Of a DNA stretch of 64,000 bases, positions 53,406-59,925 are shown in pieces. Source of the stretch: QZLE01 sp033852135. Lineage in GTDB: Bacteria; Pseudomonadota; Gammaproteobacteria; QZLD01. The DNA lies in NCBI GenBank assembly GCA_033852135.1, contig JAWSVB010000014.1:36987-100986 (forward strand), read 5' to 3'. Made by a program: the position numbers and the translations under genes. The notes under the pieces were generated by a model. The model did not search any database. It saw nothing but the letters and a program-made list of their open reading frames with translations, and was not told the origin of the DNA. The first letter of the stretch is position 1. Each line of letters opens with the position of its first letter.

Positions 53406-53422
53406 CAAATAAGGAGTTACAA

Positions 53423-53968
53423 TTGCAGATAAGAAAATCGTTAGAATCAGACCACAAAGAGATTTTGGATATCCATAACCAAGCATTTGGTGAAAATGAA
53501 GGCCCAGTAATTGCCAAACTTGTGGATGATTTATTAAATGATGAAACAGCAATGCCTATTTTGTCTTTAGTAGCTGTTGAAAACAACAAGCTCATAGGCC
53601 ATATCTTATTCACTAAAGCCGTTATTACAGCAACAGAGACTCCTATATCTGCTCAAATACTGGCTCCGCTGGCGATACTGCCAGGGAAGCAAAACAAAGG
53701 TGTTGGAGAAAAATTGATTAACGCAGGTTTGAAAATACTTAAGGAGTCAGGGACAGAGCTGGTTTTTGTTCTTGGTCATCCCACATATTATCCTCGTTGC
53801 GGTTTTTTCCCAGCTGGAGAGCAGGGCTTTGAAGCTCCATATCCAATCCCTGAAAAAAATGCACCTGCATGGATGGTTCAAGAGTTAAATGGTGATGTTT
53901 TAGCCAATAACTCAGGGAAGGTTCAATGTTCAAAAGCTCTCAATGAGCCGCAGCACTGGAGAGAATAA
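53423..53968 (+). CDS. GNAT N-acetyltransferase, YhbS-like
   Basis: A 181-residue acetyltransferase. TTG start with AAGGAG at 53411-53416. LAILPGKQNKGVGEKLINAGL holds the acetyl-CoA pyrophosphate-binding loop (QNKGVG), and VLGHPTYYPRCGFFPAGEQGFEAP is typical of YhbS-like enzymes. The substrate is unknown. It follows attC-like site F and is flanked by 24-bp direct repeats. GNAT genes are frequent integron cargo. Confidence 0.85.
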   Translation: MQIRKSLESDHKEILDIHNQAFGENEGPVIAKLVDDLLNDETAMPILSLVAVENNKLIGHILFTKAVITATETPISAQILAPLAILPGKQNKGVGEKLINAGLKILKESGTELVFVLGHPTYYPRCGFFPAGEQGFEAPYPIPEKNAPAWMVQELNGDVLANNSGKVQCSKALNEPQHWRE

Positions 53969-54440
53969 GGCATTAGGGTCAATAGGTTCAGAGTCATTCG
54001 ATTAACACCCTACGAAGCACCAACTCCCCCTTTAAGCGCAGCCGATAAGAGATATGCATAGCGGTTATTTGTACATGGATGTACAAATAAGGTTTGATTG
54101 AGCATGGATGCGAATCAAACCGACCGCGTGGGCAGATTGAATTTGAGGAAGGTCGTAGACCAAGCTTTGGGGAATGCTTTTTTGCTTCGTTTTTTGTCAT
54201 TTAACAAAAAATGAAGGCGCCAGTCGGTGCGCAAACCAACAAAGCTTTTTTGGATACTGGCCTTCGCCGGTATGACGGCCTTTAAGGGAAGGGAGCAGGA
54301 TTGTAGAGATTCCCGCTTTTGCGGGAATGACGTGGTTAGATTGTGAGAATGACGTGGTTAGGTTATGACATGACGTGATGAGGTTACGGCAAGACGTTCT
54401 AGTGGCAACTATCACGTGCTTTGGAACCTAGGCGATAATA
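53969..54440. repeat. composite repeat block
   Basis: No gene. In order: a worn GTCAGAGTC repeat (53976-54000); the 30-bp CTACGAAGC...TTTAAGCGC copy (54010-54039); a perfect palindrome TTATTTGTACAT-GG-ATGTACAAATAA (54065-54090); GGTTTGATT/AATCAAACC arms (54091-54121); a CTTTGGGGAATGCTTTTTTG motif; the 24-bp direct repeat (54226-54249); a CCGG-class element (54250-54276); and a TTCCCGC/GCGGGAA hairpin near 54310. Confidence 0.85.
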
Positions 54441-54680
54441 TCAGCTATTGCCTTCTTCCTCTTGCAGCACAAGGCTTACAAGCTTTTGGACAACTGGAGA
54501 TATAATAAATATTGTTGGAAATGCAACAATAAAGGCGAAACTCCAAGCCTTTAACCAAATGTTAACGATATTTGCAACAAAACCAACGTTAAAAACACTT
54601 ATGACAAATGACATGATGCATGACATTAGTAGCGCCATAAAAAATGAAAATACTAGTTTGTGATATTTGCGTGAAATCAT
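54441..54680 (-). CDS. DUF2798 family membrane protein
   Basis: A 79-residue protein with two membrane helices (about residues 9-30 and 45-68), start ATG 54680 with GGAG six bases upstream. The ISRKYHKLVFSFFMALLMSC start and AWSFAFIVAFPTIFI second helix match the DUF2798 family of unknown function. It lies at the right edge of the accessory block, downstream of draT on the same strand but 110 bp away. Confidence 0.75.
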   Translation of the reverse strand: MISRKYHKLVFSFFMALLMSCIMSFVISVFNVGFVANIVNIWLKAWSFAFIVAFPTIFIISPVVQKLVSLVLQEEEGNS

Positions 54681-54804
54681 TTTAAACTCCAATCTCCCTT
54701 AAAGGAAAAACAAGCCAAGCCCCAGCACCAATAATGCCTCTACCATGCTGATAGCATACATCTATTATTATGGAAAACTCAAATATGGTTAATTGGTGTT
54801 GAAT

Positions 54805-55692
54805 CTATAAAACCAGCTTCACCTGACAAACCCCTCCCAGCACCACATATTCACTCTCACCCTTAAGCATCTTTGGGAGTAGCTTGTGGAAGAAGAATAT
54901 CTTTGCCAATGGGATATCTGCTTGCAGGATATAGTCCCCAAATTCATCAGCGCGCTCACGCTGGTCGGTGAATGAGTTGAGGTTGTTTAATAAAATTATC
55001 CGCTCTCTTTTTCCTGTTTTTTGTAAAAGCTGGTATTGGTCTAAGCGATTAACACCTCTATACAGGCGAATATGTGTTTGGCCTTGAAAGCGTCTTTTAA
55101 GCTCACTCTGGGTGAAGGAGTAAAGCAGGTCGAGTTGGGTATCCAGGGCGTTGGTGTTGTAGATGCCGGTGCTGCGCATCTCTTGATATTTTAGATAAGC
55201 TGGGCAGTCTGGCGTGGGGATTGGCTCGATATGAAATTGGGGTGTGAGTCCAAAACGGGATTGCACCCACCCTTTTAGTACGGCGGCTTCACGACCATCT
55301 GGGTCAAATGACCACCCGCGTGCCATTTTTAAATAGTCGGCTTTTTTGCGGTGTTTTTTGTTCTTGGGGTCAAACCCGGCAACTTCTAAATTTTGTAGTG
55401 AGAACATCACATCCATGTAGTCGAGAAATAGTTGCGACCTGTCTTCCTCGCTGTGCAAAAGCTCGAGGCGGGTAAACAACTCCTCGTAAATCATGGTGAC
55501 GCTACCGAGGGTGATATCAGTGGGGTTTTGTTGAAAAGTAAGGCTGCCCAGTATGGCAGCAGGAAGGTTGCAGCGGTTGATTGGCATCCGTGCATTTTTA
55601 GGCAAAGACACTTTGTTAGTATCTATGTCGCAGTTGTCAGGTTGCGTTGGTGTTACAGGTCCTTTTGTAGTGTTTTTCACTTGATTATCCAT
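54805..55692 (-). CDS. draT: DraT, NAD+--dinitrogenase-reductase ADP-ribosyltransferase
   Basis: A 295-residue enzyme that inactivates NifH by attaching ADP-ribose to an Arg (Arg101 of the NifH here). INRCNLPAAILGSLTFQQNP, HIRLYRGVN and the terminal KIFFFHKLLPKMLKGESEYVVLGG are DraT family features. In family knowledge it is switched on by ammonium or energy loss through P-II. It overlaps the upstream GNAT gene by 8 bp and ends the hesB-nifW-nifZ-GNAT-draT operon. Its usual partner draG is not adjacent. Confidence 0.93.
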   Translation of the reverse strand: MDNQVKNTTKGPVTPTQPDNCDIDTNKVSLPKNARMPINRCNLPAAILGSLTFQQNPTDITLGSVTMIYEELFTRLELLHSEEDRSQLFLDYMDVMFSLQNLEVAGFDPKNKKHRKKADYLKMARGWSFDPDGREAAVLKGWVQSRFGLTPQFHIEPIPTPDCPAYLKYQEMRSTGIYNTNALDTQLDLLYSFTQSELKRRFQGQTHIRLYRGVNRLDQYQLLQKTGKRERIILLNNLNSFTDQRERADEFGDYILQADIPLAKIFFFHKLLPKMLKGESEYVVLGGVCQVKLVL

Positions 55693-56158
55693 AATTTTTA
55701 GCTGGTTCTAATGTAAGACGCATAGGAACCATTGTCGATAAGGCAAACCCTTGCCTGTTATAAAACCGTTGCGCTTTGTCATTGGTTTTGTCGGTGAGAA
55801 GGGTTATGCGTTTACACCCTTCTGATTCTGCGTATGAAATTGCTTTAGATAACAGTTGAGATCCAATCCCTGTATCACGCACTGAGTTGGAGACAATCAT
55901 ATCCTCCAGTAGTGCGACTCGCTCACCAACAGCTGTTGAGGCGGTGAATAGCAGATTCACCATCCCAACTATTTTGTCATCCTGCCGAGCTACAAAAATG
56001 GTTCCAGTTGCAGGGTGATTTATGATTTGCATCAATCCTCGGGCTTGAGTTTCGGCATTCGGTATGAACTCTTGCTCTTGGCTGAATAGCTCCGATAGTA
56101 ACTGTGTAAGCGCCGCGATATCAGCAGGTGTTGCCTTGTCAATTTGGATTGGTTTCAT
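55685..56158 (-). CDS. GNAT N-acetyltransferase in the nif operon
   Basis: A 157-residue acetyltransferase. I start it at ATG 56158 (MKPIQIDKATPADI); the frame is open to 56371 but that part is shadow of nifZ. IVSNSVRDTGIGSQLLSKAI is the acetyl-CoA loop, and RFYNRQGFALSTMVPMRL the C-terminal strand. It overlaps nifZ by 20 bp upstream and draT by 8 bp downstream, so it is translationally embedded in a nitrogenase operon. A role in modifying a nif protein or small molecule is possible; none is known to me. Confidence 0.85.
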   Translation of the reverse strand: MKPIQIDKATPADIAALTQLLSELFSQEQEFIPNAETQARGLMQIINHPATGTIFVARQDDKIVGMVNLLFTASTAVGERVALLEDMIVSNSVRDTGIGSQLLSKAISYAESEGCKRITLLTDKTNDKAQRFYNRQGFALSTMVPMRLTLEPAKNYG

Positions 56159-56618
56159 TGCTTTCCAGTAATCCCTCGGGGATTTGCACAAAACGCCCAG
56201 GGTGGGAGTCAAAATGGACGTGGTAGGCGACCTTGTCTTCCTTTTGACGTAATACGTGTAAGATTTGCCCTGAACTACCTTGCTTAACCACATCTCCGTC
56301 GCTAAGGGGTATTTCACATACTGGGTGTACCCACTCGCGAAACTCAAATAGAGAGTCAATCCACTCTTCATCTATATCTACTAGCTCTTCTGGACGGCAG
56401 CCGACGATGCGGTTCTCCTCGAGAAAATGTACTGAATAGATGATTTGGTCTTGGAGAAAGGTGCCGATATCAACGATGTTGCCAATGCGGCCACGTTTCA
56501 TAAGCAGGTCTCCACGATCTTTGCCTGGGTAGGTTCCATCATTACGTATATTGCGTATTAGGCGCACGGCATCGCCGCACTCCCAGCGGATCTCTGCCTC
56601 CATAGAAGGTGATATCAT
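56139..56618 (-). CDS. nifZ: NifZ, nitrogenase maturation factor
   Basis: A 159-residue protein. The N-terminal GDAVRLIRNIRNDGTYPGKDRGDLLMKRGRIG and YSVHFLEENRIVGCRPEELV are NifZ signatures, with a second SH3-like half (GSSGQILHVLRQKEDKVAYHVHF). NifZ aids P-cluster formation in NifDK. GAGGAG lies eight bases before the ATG, which overlaps the nifW stop (ATGA). Confidence 0.93.
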   Translation of the reverse strand: MISPSMEAEIRWECGDAVRLIRNIRNDGTYPGKDRGDLLMKRGRIGNIVDIGTFLQDQIIYSVHFLEENRIVGCRPEELVDIDEEWIDSLFEFREWVHPVCEIPLSDGDVVKQGSSGQILHVLRQKEDKVAYHVHFDSHPGRFVQIPEGLLESNETNPN

Positions 56619-56953
56619 TTGAATAACTCCTCAATTGGGGTAAAGGTGCTGGTCCCACCTTCGGCACTTGGTGTATCGCGAAATACGCGGAACACTTTTT
56701 CTTTTTGTGCGCTTGATGTTACAAAGTCTTCATAGGATTTTTGCAGCCACTGTTTGTGCCAGGAGTGTTGCTCCGTGGCTGAGTCAGGCAGTGTGTTGCA
56801 GTTGCGCGAAAGATAGTCGTGAAAGCGCTGCAAGATATGCAGGCGATTGGTGTGAACAATATTTTCTTCATATGGAATAGCAAAAAAGTCGAGAAAATCT
56901 TCAGCTGATACCAGCGATTTTAAATCTTTAGCAAGAGATGGGTCGATATTCAT
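56615..56953 (-). CDS. nifW: NifW, nitrogenase stabilising protein
   Basis: A 112-residue protein. SAEDFLDFFAIPYEENIVH at residues 16-34 and NRLHILQRFHDYLS are canonical NifW, as is the C-terminal KVFRVFRDTPSAEGGTSTFTP. NifW associates with NifDK and is thought to aid maturation or oxygen protection. It starts 19 bp downstream of the hesB-like gene. A shorter NifW-like protein is encoded at 36.3 kb. Confidence 0.94.
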   Translation of the reverse strand: MNIDPSLAKDLKSLVSAEDFLDFFAIPYEENIVHTNRLHILQRFHDYLSRNCNTLPDSATEQHSWHKQWLQKSYEDFVTSSAQKEKVFRVFRDTPSAEGGTSTFTPIEELFK

Positions 56954-56972
56954 GGTGCCTCCTAGTTATCGA

Positions 56973-57290
56973 TTAACAGCCAGATTCACAGCTTTCGCAT
57001 CCGCTTTTGGCTATGTTTGGGTTATCAAATACAAAGCCGCTTTGATTATTTTCTTCAACAAAATCCACCTTGGTGTTATCCACCATGGGAAAGGTCTCTG
57101 AGTCGATAAAGAGTTTGATTCCTTCTTCCAGCTCTATGAGTTCATCGTTTGGTCTAATTTCATCTTCTAGACGCAGTGTATATTTCACGTTGGAGCAGCT
57201 TTTTTGCATCATCAAGCGGTAGCCCGCATCTTGTGAGTCTGGTAGATGGTTGCGTAATACCTCGGTGGCAGACGGGGTGAAATTTATCAT
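56973..57290 (-). CDS. HesB/IscA-type Fe-S carrier (nif-associated)
   Basis: A 105-residue A-type carrier, start ATG 57290 with GGAGAG upstream. INFTPSATEVLRNHL is the family N-terminus; the first ligand Cys is in MQKSCSNVKYTL. The usual C-terminal CGCG is replaced by SGCESCESGC, with more cysteines. It probably hands Fe-S clusters to nitrogenase components. It heads the operon ending in draT, behind a sigma-54 promoter. Confidence 0.85.
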   Translation of the reverse strand: MINFTPSATEVLRNHLPDSQDAGYRLMMQKSCSNVKYTLRLEDEIRPNDELIELEEGIKLFIDSETFPMVDNTKVDFVEENNQSGFVFDNPNIAKSGCESCESGC

Positions 57291-57323
57291 GGCACTCTCC
57301 AATAAAGTTATACCTTATTGAAT

Positions 57324-57339
57324 AGCAAGCTGCGTGCCA
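57324..57339 (-). promoter_or_regulatory. sigma-54 promoter of hesB-nifWZ-draT operon
   Basis: On the minus strand TGGCACGCAGCTTGCT, with GG-N10-GC spacing, 34 bp before the hesB-like start. Confidence 0.85.
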
Positions 57340-57395
57340 TGCTGGGTGTGTGGTGTAATGTGTTGATTTATAGGTGAATATTGCTTTGGGTGGTT

Positions 57396-57411
57396 TGTAG
57401 GGTTTGCGACA
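57396..57411. promoter_or_regulatory. NifA upstream activator site (hesB operon)
   Basis: TGT-AGGGTTTGCG-ACA, 57 bp upstream of the -24 element. Confidence 0.7.
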
Positions 57412-57473
57412 AAGTGCACTATGATGTTGCATAGGGGAGTAGTTAATCACCAAATATTGATGCATAGTTTTTT

Positions 57474-57491
57474 GGTGGGCAATGACCACCC
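57474..57491. repeat. worn REP palindrome
   Basis: GGTGGGCAATGACCACCCC, a decayed GTAGGGTGGGC-class element between the fdxB terminator and the hesB promoter region. Confidence 0.6.
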
Positions 57492-57505
57492 CACATGCTG
57501 TTGAA

Positions 57506-57530
57506 AAAAAACCGGCAATTAGATTGCCGG
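57506..57530 (-). terminator. terminator of nifHDKT-fdxB
   Basis: A perfect 10-bp stem AAACCGGCAA/TTGCCGGTTT with 5-nt loop; read on the minus strand it runs into eight Ts. Confidence 0.93.
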
Positions 57531-57576
57531 TTTAAAGAGCATAAAACAGGGGGAGACTAAACCCCGGTTTTCAGAC

Positions 57577-57852
57577 CTAAACTTCTTTTGCCTCAAAGCT
57601 GAAGCATTTTTTCGGGCACATGCGTCCACATGCTCCGCAGCCGATGCAGTCATCCGCATCATTAATTATCATCTTGGCTGCTGCGCTTACATCTTCGTCA
57701 TCATCCTCATCGCTATCGATAAAGTTTAGTACATCGCGAGGGCAGACTTTGAAGCAGCGCCCGCAGGCGATGCAACTTTCCGGGTCTAAGAATGTTACAA
57801 ACTCGGGTGTCCAGGGCGTTCCTCCCAGAGTAAGTGCTGTATATTGGCTCAT
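57577..57852 (-). CDS. fdxB: nif-specific ferredoxin III
   Basis: A 91-residue ferredoxin with two [4Fe-4S] motifs, CIACGRCFKVCP and CIGCGACGRMCP. The N-terminal LGGTPWTPEFVTFLD and the acidic insert DSDEDDDEDVSA between motifs mark the FdxB/ferredoxin III group, which supplies electrons for nitrogenase maturation or catalysis. AAGGAG precedes the ATG. It ends the nifH operon, 130 bp after nifT. Confidence 0.93.
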   Translation of the reverse strand: MSQYTALTLGGTPWTPEFVTFLDPESCIACGRCFKVCPRDVLNFIDSDEDDDEDVSAAAKMIINDADDCIGCGACGRMCPKKCFSFEAKEV

Positions 57853-57933
57853 GTTTAACTCCTTACTAGTTAATATTATGTAGGTTTTAACTTCTCTGCT
57901 TTGGTTTTTGCAGCAAGAAGGTTTGCAAAATAA

Positions 57934-57960
57934 TGCCCCTGGTTTTTTAGGTCAGGGGCA
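57934..57960 (-). terminator. attenuator-like hairpin between nifT and fdxB
   Basis: An 8-bp TGCCCCTG/CAGGGGCA stem with an 11-nt loop. It may reduce fdxB expression relative to nifHDKT. Confidence 0.5.
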
Positions 57961-57984
57961 ATCTGTCAATTATGTATGGTGGTT

Positions 57985-58212
57985 TTAATCCTCCGCCTTG
58001 CTGATTCGCTTTGCCCTTAGTGATATGGGCAGGCGTTCCGGCTTGGCGATTGGCTCAAAGTGATAGATGCCTCCATTTTCCAGGCGCAGTTCTCCACCCC
58101 ATTTTTCTGGGGTGTCGAACTCTAGTGAAGCAATGTCTGCTTCGATATCGCGCTTGGGTAAGTAGAACACTAAACCACCACTTTTATCTTGACGAATCAT
58201 GATATTAGCCAT
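57985..58212 (-). CDS. nifT: NifT/FixU
   Basis: A 75-residue protein. MANIMIRQDKSGGLVFYLPK and WGGELRLENGGIYHFEP are the NifT/FixU pattern. Its role is undefined; mutants are usually phenotypically mild. It follows nifK by 45 bp with a GGAGG ribosome site, in the standard nifHDKT order. Confidence 0.93.
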   Translation of the reverse strand: MANIMIRQDKSGGLVFYLPKRDIEADIASLEFDTPEKWGGELRLENGGIYHFEPIAKPERLPISLRAKRISKAED

Positions 58213-58257
58213 GGTTCACCTCCTTCTTTTAATTAGGATATTTGTTCAATATCCAGA

Positions 58258-59826
58258 TTAACGCACCAAGTCATAGTTGAAGTCAGTATCACCAAGTAGT
58301 TTGGTCTTTGAATCCAGCTCTTCCAGTACCGCATTTACTAGTGTGGTTAGGATGTACATTCCACCTTCGTAGCCAAGGGTGGTGTTACGATGTAGATGGT
58401 GACGATCGAAGATAGGGAAACCTAGACGAATCAGTGGTACTTCACAATCTTCACCTTTGTGTAAGGTGTCACGCTGGATGAACTTGCCGTAGCTGTTGCC
58501 AATTAGGAAGTCTGGCTTGTCGGTAAAGCATAAACTACGTAGGTGCCATAGGTCAGCTCCGGAATATAGTTTGGCTCCAGCCCCGTATGGTGATGCGTCT
58601 AGAATTTTTTGCATCGCTTTTTCCCAACGCTTGTTGCCGTTGTGGCAAACGATATGGGTTGGCTCGATACCTAATTCTAGCAAGAAGGCGGTTAATCCTA
58701 GGGTGAAATCAGGATCTCCGTACAGTGCCATCTTTTTGCCATGAAGCCAGGTGTGAGAGTCTGTCATCATGTCTACTAGGCGTCCACGCTCTTTAGTGAT
58801 AGATTCTGGAATCTCTTTGCCGGTGATTTCAGAAATCTTCATTAAGAATTGGTCTGTAGCAGTGATTCCCATTGGGATCTGCAGGTCAGGAACTTCATGG
58901 TTCCATGTGCCTTTAACAAACTTTTTGGTTTTAGTCAGACCAAGTGGTTGCAACATAATGGTGTCTTTTGCATTTGGTGCATCTTTAACTTCCTGTTGTG
59001 TAGTTCCACCAGAGTACATGCGGAATTCACCATCTGCTGGGGTATCTAACACCTCTTCAGGATCTGATATGAAGGTGTAGTCAACATCCATCTCTTGCAT
59101 ATAACGCTTGATTACACGGAAGTTGCCAAGGTAGGTTTCAAAGCCTGGGACAAAGTTGATTTTACCGTTCCAGCCAACCTCTTTACCCTCCATATGATTT
59201 AGGGTGAAGTATTTGAGTATACCAACTGCCATATTGTCCCAGCCGGTTATGTGCGAACCGATAAAAGATGGTGTAGCAGCATGTGGAACCGGGAACTCTT
59301 TAGGGATGTGGCCTTCATTTTTAGCGTTGTTGATAAAGGCGTTAAGGTCATCCCCAATCACCTCTGAGATACAGGTGGTGGATACTGCTATCATCTCTGC
59401 ATCATAAAGTTTGGATGCGTTTGCTAGACCTTCGTGAACATTGTTTTGTCCGCCGAATACTGCTGCATCCTCTGTCATTGAGTCAGCAATGATGGCAAAT
59501 GGTTCTTTAAAGTGACGGTTGAAGTAGGTACGGAAGTACGCCACGCAACCTTGGGAACCGTGGATGTAAACTAGCGTTTTGTGGAAACCAACGCCGCAAA
59601 GTGCTGAGCCAAGTGGTTGGCAAGCTTTAGCAGGGTTTACAGTTAGAGCTTCACGTTCAAAGTTAAGATCTTGATACTCCTGAGTTGTGGTCCACTGGAA
59701 GGTTTTTTCCACCTCATCATCTGATGGTTTCTCTTCCCAGTTTTCACGCTTGTTTTTCAGTAGATCCTGGTAGTTATCTTCCTTAAACAGGGGATAACAC
59801 GGCTTTATAGTTTCTTCTGTTTGCAT
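58258..59826 (-). CDS. nifK: nitrogenase MoFe protein beta chain
   Basis: A 522-residue subunit that binds half of each P-cluster. P-cluster Cys ligands are visible in PAKACQPLGSALCGVGF, GSQGCVAYFRTYFNRHF and STTCISEVIGDD. NSYGKFIQRDT and PIFDRHHLHRNTT are conserved. Length matches the 520-residue class of Azotobacter-type NifK with the long N-terminus. It follows nifD by a 99-bp gap. Confidence 0.97.
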   Translation of the reverse strand: MQTEETIKPCYPLFKEDNYQDLLKNKRENWEEKPSDDEVEKTFQWTTTQEYQDLNFEREALTVNPAKACQPLGSALCGVGFHKTLVYIHGSQGCVAYFRTYFNRHFKEPFAIIADSMTEDAAVFGGQNNVHEGLANASKLYDAEMIAVSTTCISEVIGDDLNAFINNAKNEGHIPKEFPVPHAATPSFIGSHITGWDNMAVGILKYFTLNHMEGKEVGWNGKINFVPGFETYLGNFRVIKRYMQEMDVDYTFISDPEEVLDTPADGEFRMYSGGTTQQEVKDAPNAKDTIMLQPLGLTKTKKFVKGTWNHEVPDLQIPMGITATDQFLMKISEITGKEIPESITKERGRLVDMMTDSHTWLHGKKMALYGDPDFTLGLTAFLLELGIEPTHIVCHNGNKRWEKAMQKILDASPYGAGAKLYSGADLWHLRSLCFTDKPDFLIGNSYGKFIQRDTLHKGEDCEVPLIRLGFPIFDRHHLHRNTTLGYEGGMYILTTLVNAVLEELDSKTKLLGDTDFNYDLVR

Positions 59827-59925
59827 ATCTTTTTCCTCTTCGTCCTAACAGTACAAATTTGCTAGGACTAAAGTTGTCAAAATGGATTTCCTGTGTTCTT
59901 AGGCAGCAGCTTATACAAGCGCTGC

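Larger units (their letters stand above)
46882..53422 (+). mobile_element. degenerate integron-type gene-cassette array
   Basis: Six intergenic spacers in this block start, shortly after a stop codon, with (A/C/T)TAACATC/TGCCATC-like sequence, and most run for about 90 bp with a shared GG(C/T)A(T/C)TGGA middle and a GG-TTAT...TTAGG end. The intact copy ends GGGCGTTAGGC, as integron attC core sites do. The genes are small, mostly on one strand and mostly without known function, and include higBA. No integron integrase is in the window, so it would be an array without integrase. Minus-strand genes at 48.7-51.1 kb and REP elements interrupt it. Confidence 0.6.

Noticed and set aside
46882..53422. 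Prophage remnant as the explanation of the accessory block
   Set aside because: The LysM enzyme could be phage-like, but there are no capsid, tail, integrase or replication genes, whereas attC-like spacers recur.
53270..54440. CRISPR array
   Set aside because: Repeats are palindromic REP units of different classes with irregular spacing and no cas genes; there are no regular spacers anywhere in the window.
56159..56371. Longer N-terminus for the GNAT gene between nifZ and draT
   Set aside because: The added residues are out-of-frame nifZ coding sequence, and the family begins at MKPIQIDKATPADI.
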